Source: Fidelibacterota bacterium (GTDB lineage Bacteria > Fidelibacterota > Fidelibacteria > Fidelibacterales > Fidelibacteraceae). From it: a DNA stretch of 7,597 nt. The notes under the pieces were generated by a model that was not told where the DNA came from, did not search any database, and saw nothing but the letters and a program-made list of their open reading frames with translations. A program made the translations under genes and the position numbers. The stretch lies in the NCBI GenBank assembly GCA_030620575.1, contig JAUXEL010000082.1, forward strand, positions 1 to 7,597, written 5' to 3'. Shown here in pieces: positions 1 to 5,193 of the stretch (its first letter is position 1; each line of letters starts with the position of its first letter).

Positions 1-1269
1 ATATTCAGCTTGATAGGTCTCTCCTGTGGGTACCGGCCGGCGACGCCCGCTTTCATCGGGTTCACCAAGTTTCATTTTCTCTATAATGAGTTTTTTTACC
101 TGCCCGTTTTCTCCGAGTATTTCTATGGGATTAACTAAAAATTCAAGTACTACACCCTCTTCCTCTGCGGCATTGACTTCGTAAGCTTCTGCGGGCATTT
201 CTTTTCGTGTACGTCTGTAAATAAGGGTTACATCAGCGCCCTCTCGCAATGCGGTACGGGCACAATCGATTGCGGTATTGCCTCCGCCAACAATAACGAC
301 TTTTTTGCCAATTTTTGCGGCTGTTCCCAAGGTATTTTTTTTCAGATAATCAACGCCGAGGAAACATCCTTTTAAATCATCACCTTTTACGCGCATCGGG
401 ACCGCTAATTGGGCACCAATACCCATAAATACGGCATCATAAGATTGTGAGAGTTGCGATAAAAATATATCCTTACCCAATGTCTTTTCATAATGGATTT
501 TCATTCCGTTTTTGCACATGATCTCAATTTCACGGTCTAATATCGCTTTTGGCAGGCGAAATTCCGGGATCCCGTAACGCAGCCATCCTCCGGCTTGTGG
601 TGCGGATTCGAATATATCAATTTCATAACCCTCATTACTGAGATAATATCCACATGTAAGTCCTGCGGGACCTGCTCCAATTACCGCAATGCGTTTACCG
701 GTTGGCGGTTTTTTCTCAGGAACATAAGACCATTCCTCATCCAGCTCAAAATCACTCGCACAGCGTTTTAACTGGCGAATGGCAATCGGTTCATCAACAA
801 GAGCTCTGCGGCATTCAACCTCACAAAATGCAGGACAAACGCGATCAACAGACAGAGGCAGCGGTAAATTTCTTTTAATGACTTCAACAGCTTCTTTAAA
901 ACGACCGTTGGCAATCAATGATACATAGGTTTGGGTATCCACATGACCCGGACAAGCAACTTTACAAGGTGCTTCGCAATCGGCATAATGATCCGAAAGC
1001 AGTAATTCCAAGGCGGTTTTTCGTGCCGTATGCACTTCTTCCGAGTCGGTAATTACCGACATTCCGTCTCGTACCTTTGTACCGCATGAAGTGACAAAAC
1101 CGCGAACACCCTCAACTTTTACTGAGCATACCCAGCATGAAGCATAGGCGTTCAGTTCGGCTTCATGACAAAGAGTGGGTATATGAATCCCCTGTTCCCG
1201 GGCAACGTCGAGAATGGTTTGTCCTTCTTTACATTGAACTTTCTTATTATTTAGTAAAATATGTATCAT
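1..1269 (-). CDS. NADPH-type GltD/NfnB-like FAD oxidoreductase with N-terminal [2Fe-2S] domain (StnC-like), 3' end cut by the window
   Basis: This is the third gene of the operon. It begins with ATG at 1269 and stays open for 423 codons to the left edge, so the C-terminus is missing. Residues 1-80 form a NuoG/HydA-type [2Fe-2S] domain with Cys34, Cys45, Cys48 and Cys62 (spacing 10, 2, 13). Residues 94-153 carry a GltD-type iron-sulfur region: Cys98, Cys102 and Cys106 followed by Pro, then Cys145, Cys149 and Cys153. An FAD-binding GAGPAG loop lies at 198-203. A second Rossmann GGGNTA loop at 328-333 is followed by the YRR pair at 351-353, which in GltD/NfnB relatives suits NADP(H). It starts 16 bp after the NuoF-like stop, behind only a weak AGAAG site. 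The fusion matches the third subunit of Sporomusa-type Nfn and differs from HydA, where an H-cluster domain would follow. The unseen end could still hold another domain, so the exact subunit type is inferred. Confidence 0.85.
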   Translation of the reverse strand, partial: MIHILLNNKKVQCKEGQTILDVAREQGIHIPTLCHEAELNAYASCWVCSVKVEGVRGFVTSCGTKVRDGMSVITDSEEVHTARKTALELLLSDHYADCEAPCKVACPGHVDTQTYVSLIANGRFKEAVEVIKRNLPLPLSVDRVCPAFCEVECRRALVDEPIAIRQLKRCASDFELDEEWSYVPEKKPPTGKRIAVIGAGPAGLTCGYYLSNEGYEIDIFESAPQAGGWLRYGIPEFRLPKAILDREIEIMCKNGMKIHYEKTLGKDIFLSQLSQSYDAVFMGIGAQLAVPMRVKGDDLKGCFLGVDYLKKNTLGTAAKIGKKVVIVGGGNTAIDCARTALREGADVTLIYRRTRKEMPAEAYEVNAAEEEGVVLEFLVNPIEILGENGQVKKLIIEKMKLGEPDESGRRRPVPTGETYQAEY

Positions 1270-1285
1270 AAGTAAAACTTCTGGT

Positions 1286-3043
1286 TTAGTATTGGGTTCG
1301 AATAACAGCGTCAAATTTACATACTGAATAACATGCTCCGCAAGAAATACAGCTATCTTGGTCTATCAGGTGCAATTTCTTGACCTCTCCGCTGATACAA
1401 TGAGTCGGACATGCACGGATACAAAGCGTGCAGCCGGTACATTTTTCTTCATCGATTTCGAAATGTACCAATGCGCTGCAAACACCGGCCGGACATCGTT
1501 TATCTTTTATGTGGGCAATATATTCATCTTTAAAATAGCGCAATGTTGTTAATACCGGATTAGGAGCAGTTTTACCCAATCCGCAGAGAGAACTGCTAAT
1601 GATCTGCTCTGAGAGGTGTTCAAGTTTTTCGATATCTTCAAGCACACCTTCTCCGTTCTGGATCCGTTGCAGGATTTCCAGCATGCGTTTTGTTCCGATA
1701 CGGCAGAATGTGCATTTTCCGCAAGATTCGTTCTGGGTAAAATTTAAGAAAAATGCGGCAATATTGACCATACAGGTTGTATCATCCATTACTACCATAC
1801 CGCCGGACCCCATAATAGCTCCGGTTTTCACGATTGAATCATAATCCACCTGTGTGTCCAGCAAATCCGCAGGAATACATCCGCCGGACGGTCCCCCGAG
1901 CTGAACAGCTTTAAAGGGCCTGTCCTCTTTTATCCCGCCGCCGATATCATAAATAATTTCCCGTAGGGTTATTCCCATCGGTACTTCAATTAAGCCGGTA
2001 TTTTTAATTTTACCGGCAAGTGCAAAGACTTTTGTCCCTTTGCTTTTTTCCGTTCCGTATGCTGCGTATGCGGCAGCGCCATGATTTATTATCCAGGCAA
2101 CAGTTGCAAAGGTTTCCACGTTGTTAATATTAGTAGGTTTTTCCCATAAGCCGGATTGGGCAGGAAACGGTGGCCGGAGACACGGCATTCCGCGTTTTCC
2201 CTCAATAGATGCGATCAGAGCAGTTTCTTCACCGCAAACAAAGGCACCGGCACCTTCTTTTAATACTATATGCAGGGAAAATCCCCTGTTAAATATATTA
2301 TCTCCCAAAAATCCCATTTCTTCTGCATCGGCAATTGCTTTTTTTAATCGTTTTACCGCCAACGGATATTCTGCCCGGCAATAAATATAGGCATTTTTGG
2401 CACCAACGGTATATGCACAGATCGCCATCCCTTCCAGGACAGAGTGCGGATCGCTCTCTAAAATATTCCGGTCCATAAATGCACCCGGATCACCTTCATC
2501 GGCGTTGCAGATAATATATTTTTTATCTCCGGCAGCGTCTTTTGCAAACTGCCATTTTAGACCGGTAGAAAAACTAGCACCGCCGCGTCCGCGTAAGCCG
2601 GAGGCTTTCATTTCATCAATAACTTCCTGAGGTGACATGCCGGTACAAACTTTTTTTAATGCCATATAGCCGTCATCATCTAAGTAATCCTGAATATTTT
2701 CAGGATCGATCGATCCGGAATGACGGGTTGTAATTCTGACTTGCCGGGCAAGCTGTTTATTTGCAGGCGCATCCCGCTTTTGGGAAATCAGCAGTTTTCT
2801 ATCGGGAAGTGTATTATTCAGCAGTTTATCTGCATCACGCGGAGTCAAATATCCAAAAAATTCACTTTTACCGGCTTCATCAATAACTTCCACCATCGGT
2901 TCCGCAAAACAGAACCCGAGGCAGGCTGTTTTTTTTAATTCAATGGAATCCGGTAAACTCTTTTGGATAGCATGATAAACATCTTCTGCGCCGGAAGCTA
3001 AGCCGCAACTCGCCATTCCGACTTTAATTGTTTTAATTGCCAT
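1286..3043 (-). CDS. nuoF: NuoF/HydB-type NADH-binding flavoprotein subunit with C-terminal 2x[4Fe-4S] ferredoxin domain (StnB-like)
   Basis: This 585-residue soluble flavoprotein should bind NADH and FMN and pass electrons through Fe-S clusters. The symbol is the family name; I do not think it belongs to complex I. Domains in order: a thioredoxin-like [2Fe-2S] domain (about 1-85) with only Cys13, Cys41 and Cys45 evident; the FMN/NADH core (about 120-330) with a glycine-rich loop at 152-164, NADEGDPGAF at 180-189 and GAGAFVCGEETAL at 264-276; an SLBB-like domain (about 336-390); an N3-type [4Fe-4S] site (Cys441, 444, 447, 487); a CPAGVC motif at 517-522; and two [4Fe-4S] ferredoxin motifs (Cys535, 538, 541, 545 and Cys565, 568, 571, 575). 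This is the HydB architecture of electron-bifurcating hydrogenases and Stn complexes, longer than complex I NuoF. The start lies 6 bp after the nuoE stop, and that stop overlaps an AAGGA site, suggesting translational coupling. The glycine-rich loop has two unusual serines. Confidence 0.93.
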   Translation of the reverse strand: MAIKTIKVGMASCGLASGAEDVYHAIQKSLPDSIELKKTACLGFCFAEPMVEVIDEAGKSEFFGYLTPRDADKLLNNTLPDRKLLISQKRDAPANKQLARQVRITTRHSGSIDPENIQDYLDDDGYMALKKVCTGMSPQEVIDEMKASGLRGRGGASFSTGLKWQFAKDAAGDKKYIICNADEGDPGAFMDRNILESDPHSVLEGMAICAYTVGAKNAYIYCRAEYPLAVKRLKKAIADAEEMGFLGDNIFNRGFSLHIVLKEGAGAFVCGEETALIASIEGKRGMPCLRPPFPAQSGLWEKPTNINNVETFATVAWIINHGAAAYAAYGTEKSKGTKVFALAGKIKNTGLIEVPMGITLREIIYDIGGGIKEDRPFKAVQLGGPSGGCIPADLLDTQVDYDSIVKTGAIMGSGGMVVMDDTTCMVNIAAFFLNFTQNESCGKCTFCRIGTKRMLEILQRIQNGEGVLEDIEKLEHLSEQIISSSLCGLGKTAPNPVLTTLRYFKDEYIAHIKDKRCPAGVCSALVHFEIDEEKCTGCTLCIRACPTHCISGEVKKLHLIDQDSCISCGACYSVCKFDAVIRTQY

Positions 3044-3049
3044 AAATCC

Positions 3050-3502
3050 TTATTCGTATTGATCTAAAATTTTACCGATTTTATCTACGACAAGTTTACC
3101 GTAAGTTGTGTCACCTATCATTATCACAGGGGCGAGACTACAGCAGCCCAAACAGGCAACTTCCAGCACGGTGAATCGGCCATCACTTGTTGTATTTTCA
3201 CCTTCAGATAATCCGAGATGCGAACGAATCGCAACACCCAGCGTATCTGCTTCGGATACATGGCATGCAGTGCCTTTACATACCCGGATAATATGCCGGC
3301 CCTGTGGCTCCAGATAAAACATAGAGTAAAAAGTCGCCACGCCGTATAACTCCGCAACGGGTATACCCGTGTGCTCAGAAAGATAACGAATAGATTCGGG
3401 AGCAAGATATCCCTCTAATTCCTGCAGTTCCTGTAACAAGGGAATCGCGGCACCGTTCTTGCCCTTATACTTTGTAATAATTTTATCGATGTTTAGTTTC
3501 AT
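3050..3502 (-). CDS. nuoE: NuoE/HydC-type thioredoxin-like [2Fe-2S] subunit (StnA-like)
   Basis: This 150-residue protein is a typical 24 kDa (NuoE-family) subunit: an N-terminal helical bundle (about 1-65), including the usual LQELQELEGYL segment, then a thioredoxin-like [2Fe-2S] domain. The four ligands are Cys75, Cys80, Cys117 and Cys121 (C-x4-C and C-x3-C); Cys120 is an extra cysteine. It should receive electrons from the NuoF-like subunit encoded 6 bp downstream. The length is normal for the soluble HydC/NuoE group. The ATG at 3502 is preceded by no visible Shine-Dalgarno sequence. The only strong site nearby (AAGGAG, 3572-3577) precedes an in-frame 15-codon ORF that stops 12 bp before this start. 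The absence of nuoA, H, J-N genes argues against complex I. Use in a hydrogenase, formate dehydrogenase or transhydrogenase is decided by the third gene, which here favours transhydrogenase. Confidence 0.93.
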   Translation of the reverse strand: MKLNIDKIITKYKGKNGAAIPLLQELQELEGYLAPESIRYLSEHTGIPVAELYGVATFYSMFYLEPQGRHIIRVCKGTACHVSEADTLGVAIRSHLGLSEGENTTSDGRFTVLEVACLGCCSLAPVIMIGDTTYGKLVVDKIGKILDQYE

Positions 3503-3514
3503 AATGGCTGGAAT

Positions 3515-3562
3515 TTAAAAAATAAAAACAAAGTTTTCAAATAATAATTTAGCTTTATTCAT
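3515..3562 (-). CDS. possible 15-residue leader ORF upstream of the NuoE-like gene
   Basis: On the minus strand an AAGGAG sequence (3577-3572) lies 9 bases before an ATG at 3562. The frame reads MNKAKLLFENFVFIF and ends with TAA at 3517-3515. It is in the same frame as the NuoE-like gene, whose ATG follows 12 bases later and has no Shine-Dalgarno sequence of its own. The peptide is AT-rich, with a lysine near the start and a hydrophobic, Phe-rich end. Translation of this ORF may deliver ribosomes to the NuoE-like start. It could instead be an N-terminal extension broken by one stop codon, or chance in AT-rich DNA. It resembles no peptide I know. Confidence 0.4.
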   Translation of the reverse strand: MNKAKLLFENFVFIF

Positions 3563-3571
3563 TAATTCTAA

Positions 3572-3577
3572 CTCCTT
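3572..3577 (-). promoter_or_regulatory. Shine-Dalgarno sequence (AAGGAG) ahead of the leader ORF
   Basis: The complement of CTCCTT reads AAGGAG, 9 bases from the ATG at 3562. The sequence and spacing are identical to those of the S46 peptidase ribosome binding site in this window. It is the best ribosome binding site of the operon and decides in favour of translation starting at 3562 as well as, or before, 3502. Confidence 0.55.
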
Positions 3578-3585
3578 GTGTGAAA

Positions 3586-3614
3586 TAAATAAAAAAAGAA
3601 CTGTGATTACTCAA
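3586..3614 (-). promoter_or_regulatory. weak candidate promoter of the Stn-like operon
   Basis: On the minus strand TTGAGT (3614-3609) is separated by 17 bases from TATTTA (3591-3586). The -35 box is fair and the -10 box poor against the sigma70 consensus. Transcription from here would begin just ahead of the AAGGAG site, giving a very short leader. The surrounding DNA is so AT-rich that a chance match is quite possible. Confidence 0.22.
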
Positions 3615-3678
3615 ATTGTGCAGATAGTGCTGTGTTTTTTTCATTGTATTTATTAAGCAGAAAATATTTGTCTCTTCT

Positions 3679-3781
3679 CCCCCCGCCTGATTTAGGAGGG
3701 GGTTAGGGGGTGGTTCTTGTCAACTGTGAATATCACATATGTGATCGACCTCCCCTTTGTCCCCTCCTTATCAAGGAGGGG
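3679..3781. repeat. inverted pair of REP-like GC-rich hairpin elements
   Basis: The left unit has stem arms CCCCC-g-CCT (3680-3688) and AGG-a-GGGGG (3694-3702), followed by TTAGGGGGTGGT. The right unit has a perfect 9-bp stem, CCCCTCCTT (3761-3769) with AAGGAGGGG (3773-3781) and a 3-base loop, and is preceded by ACCTCCCCTTTGT. Read on the minus strand, the right unit matches the left one: 16 of 21 positions from AGGAGGGG onward. So these are two copies of one element in opposite orientation, separated by about 32 bases, like a BIME (paired REP sequences). They may act as transcription attenuators or be non-autonomous repeats mobilised in trans. Confidence 0.6.
3725..3745. repeat. alternating TGTGA/TCACA palindrome between the REP-like elements
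   Basis: Three arms alternate: TGTGA (3725-3729), TCACA (3733-3737) and TGTGA (3740-3744). The right part, ATCACATATGTGAT (3732-3745), is a perfect 14-bp palindrome. The arms equal the half-sites of CRP/FNR-family operators, but the spacing (3 and 2 bases) is not the usual 6. It may therefore be the central part of the repeat pair and not an operator. Confidence 0.4.
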
Positions 3782-3845
3782 AAATTGCTCTACTCTCAAC
3801 CTTCTCCTACGCTCCGATCCTTCGGTGCTACGGAAAGCAAGCTCA

Positions 3846-3873
3846 ACTCTCGACCCTCGACTTTCGACTCTCT
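3846..3873. repeat. 7-bp tandem repeat, four copies
   Basis: Four heptamers follow each other directly: ACTCTCG, ACCCTCG, ACTTTCG, ACTCTCT. Position 1-2 (AC), 4 (mostly T or C) and the TCG end are kept while the middle varies. This looks like a variable heptanucleotide microsatellite. No coding or regulatory role is visible. Confidence 0.6.
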
Positions 3874-4084
3874 ATCACGGCGTAGTTCGAGTGGAGAAAC
3901 TTCAATCTTGAATATGCGTGCTAACAAATAGAGATCCCTCTGTTCGTCGCATACGCTCCTCAATCGGGATGACAGTTTTAGTTTATTTTTATCTAAAAAC
4001 AAGGAATACCGATTTTTGATTTGCTTTGGGATTAAAAAAATTTCTTACGCTGTTGCTTCTATAGTTCTTTTTCTTTAAAATTAC

Positions 4085-4819
4085 ATGATGAAAACAATTT
4101 ATGACATTTATTTATTTTCGATCCTGCATCATATTCCCTATGAGAATATCAGCAAGATATTGCGTTTAAAAATGAATCCTCAAGATCGTCCGCGTGACAG
4201 TAAAACCCTTCTATCTGATCATCATTCACTGCATTTTGGCGGAACTTGCTTCTCCCTGGTGAATTTAGTTGTAAAATCTTTGCAGATCGAAGGTATCAAG
4301 GCCTATGCGGTAAAAGCGGATATTCATCGCAGAACCTTCCCTCATTTTTTCGCGATCGCGGAACACGATCATAAATATTACCTGATAGATCCCGGTTATC
4401 TCATTAATAAGCCATTAGAAATACGAGAGGACCGTGCTACACATCAGGAAAACGGGGCTATTGATTTTAGCGTAAATCATCTCAAAGAAGGCCAATTCCA
4501 ACTTCAAACACATACAAGCGGGCAGCAAAAGACACGCTATACCTTTCATATTGAGCCTCTTGATGACGCGAAATTTTTGGAATTCTGGATACACTCATTT
4601 GATTACATGAACGCTATTGTTGCTTCACGCTTTATTGATAATAAATTTATCTATATCAACGGAAATTATGTACAGATCCGAAGCAAGGGTAATATTGAAA
4701 AATATGACCAAAAAGAAAAGGCGCTATACTACCTTAAGACCTACTTTGACTTTGATGAAAATATAATTCATACTGCCAATATTCTGCTTCAGGAATATAA
4801 AAAACAGCAAGAGCAATAA
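4085..4819 (+). CDS. arylamine N-acetyltransferase-like protein
   Basis: This 244-residue cytoplasmic protein has the marks of the arylamine N-acetyltransferase (NAT) family, which acetylates substrates from acetyl-CoA through a cysteine intermediate. It has the N-terminal HIPYENIS segment (16-23, compare the family's PFENL), the nucleophile in GGTCFSLVNL (Cys55), His87 in the PHFFAIAE segment, and Asp102 in YLIDPGY. The 15-residue His-Asp spacing equals that of classical NATs; the Cys-His spacing of 32 is also as in classical NATs. It differs from typical members in being about 30 residues shorter, in having DPGY where DVGFG is usual, and in lacking the RGG before the cysteine (here HFGG). 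No signal peptide or membrane segment is seen. The substrate is unknown; a biosynthetic amide synthase or a divergent acyltransferase is equally possible. There is no evident Shine-Dalgarno sequence; ATG at 4088 is an alternative start. It stands alone between two repeat-rich spacers. Confidence 0.7.
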   Translation: MMKTIYDIYLFSILHHIPYENISKILRLKMNPQDRPRDSKTLLSDHHSLHFGGTCFSLVNLVVKSLQIEGIKAYAVKADIHRRTFPHFFAIAEHDHKYYLIDPGYLINKPLEIREDRATHQENGAIDFSVNHLKEGQFQLQTHTSGQQKTRYTFHIEPLDDAKFLEFWIHSFDYMNAIVASRFIDNKFIYINGNYVQIRSKGNIEKYDQKEKALYYLKTYFDFDENIIHTANILLQEYKKQQEQ

Positions 4820-4906
4820 GATATTTAGGGTTATAAAAAAGGGGACTAAAATAATCATAACTCACGGAATGACAGGAATATATCCGAAATTCAATTATAT
4901 ATTTTT

Positions 4907-4935
4907 GTAGAGGAGAGACAATGCCTTTTCTCTAC
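4907..4935. repeat. degenerate GTAGAG-type hairpin repeat
   Basis: GTAGAGGAGA (4907-4916) pairs with TTTTCTCTAC (4926-4935) over 10 positions, including two G-T pairs, around the loop GACAATGCC. It resembles the common intergenic palindrome with GTAGAGACAAGG arms known from several bacterial phyla, here in decayed form. The preceding T-run (4902-4906) makes a minus-strand terminator conceivable, but no minus-strand gene ends here. Confidence 0.5.
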
Positions 4936-5012
4936 GGTATTTAATCCCCAAAATCATGATGAACCGATAATCAGCACCGCGAAATATACGGTTGTGGTGA
5001 AATTCCGGAGAT

Positions 5013-5085
5013 CCCCGAACGGTTAACCCCGAAGCATTTGGGTCGGGGCCCCTCTGTTCCTCCAAGGGGGCTCCTACGGAGGAGC
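5013..5085. repeat. cluster of overlapping GC-rich hairpins
   Basis: Three inverted repeats lie close together: CCCCGA (5027-5032) with TCGGGG (5043-5048), GCCCC (5048-5052) with GGGGC (5067-5071), and GCTCCT (5070-5075) with AGGAGC (5080-5085) around the loop ACGG. The word CCCCGAA also occurs twice (5013-5019, 5027-5033). The core CTCCTACGGAGG recurs with one change at 7455-7466 (CTCCTGCGGAGG), which suggests a dispersed repeat family. Confidence 0.55.
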
Positions 5086-5095
5086 AACTTCTCCC

Positions 5096-5124
5096 TTGAC
5101 CTCTCGTTTTATTATTTTTATAAA
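5096..5124 (+). promoter_or_regulatory. sigma70-type promoter of the S46 peptidase gene
   Basis: TTGACC (5096-5101) and TATAAA (5119-5124) each match the sigma70 consensus at five of six bases and are 17 bases apart. Transcription would start near 5131, giving an untranslated leader of about 60 bases before the ATG at 5194. A second TATAAT at 5128-5133 has a poorer -35 partner. If the host uses a Bacteroidota-type primary sigma factor, the consensus would differ. Confidence 0.5.
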
Positions 5125-5178
5125 AAATATAATTTTAATTTATGTATAGAATAATTATATTACCCGATGACACTATGT

Positions 5179-5184
5179 AAGGAG
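5179..5184 (+). promoter_or_regulatory. Shine-Dalgarno sequence (AAGGAG) that fixes the peptidase start at 5194
   Basis: AAGGAG lies 9 bases before ATG at 5194. The upstream in-frame ATG at 5167 has no such site and would put nine mostly polar residues ahead of the signal peptide, so 5194 is the better start. Confidence 0.8.
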
Positions 5185-5193
5185 TATGTTAAA

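Larger units (their letters stand above)
3563..4084. other. intergenic spacer made largely of short repeats
   Basis: This spacer separates the minus-strand operon from the plus-strand acetyltransferase-like gene. I see no credible gene in it: the open frames here run through the GC-rich hairpins and the 7-bp repeat and lack ribosome binding sites. From left to right it holds the AT-rich operon upstream region, an inverted pair of GC-rich hairpin elements (3679-3781), CCGA/TCGG hairpin-like words around 3814-3824, a heptamer tandem (3846-3873), an ATCCC...GGGAT inverted pair (3934-3970), and AT-rich DNA leading to the next gene. The word TACGCTCC occurs twice (3808-3815, 3952-3959). Confidence 0.75.
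4820..5193. other. intergenic spacer with hairpin repeats and the peptidase promoter
   Basis: I see no gene in this spacer. It contains a degenerate GTAGAG...CTCTAC hairpin (4907-4935), a run of overlapping GC-rich hairpins (5013-5085), and then AT-rich DNA with the promoter and ribosome binding site of the S46 peptidase. I see no convincing terminator for the acetyltransferase-like gene; the first hairpin could serve as one only weakly, because no T-run follows it. Confidence 0.75.

Noticed and set aside
3124..3405. 93-codon frame on the minus strand inside the NuoE-like gene, and other frames within coding genes
   Set aside because: They overlap clearly conserved genes in other frames or on the opposite strand and show no family features.
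1..3502. Respiratory complex I (nuo) operon
   Set aside because: Only E- and F-type subunits are present, the F-type has extra ferredoxin domains, and the third gene is a GltD-like fusion and not NuoG; no membrane subunits are seen.
3725..3745. CRP/FNR operator
   Set aside because: The half-sites fit, but the spacing is 2-3 bases and not 6, and the palindrome lies inside a paired repeat, so I list it only as a repeat.
3676..3785. CRISPR array
   Set aside because: There are only two units, in opposite orientation, with one spacer and unequal sequence.
3710..4002. Open frames of about 64-73 codons on both strands in the spacer
   Set aside because: They run through the hairpin elements and the heptamer array, have repeat-like composition, no ribosome binding sites and no recognisable motifs.
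4001..4078. AAGGA followed by a TTG-started hydrophobic frame ahead of the NAT-like gene, in the same frame as that gene
   Set aside because: It has a rare start codon, the frame continues upstream into the repeat DNA, and there is no support beyond a 5-base match.
5167..5193. Upstream ATG giving the peptidase a 9-residue longer N-terminus
   Set aside because: It lacks a Shine-Dalgarno sequence, adds polar residues ahead of a textbook signal peptide, and overlaps the AAGGAG site that serves the ATG at 5194.
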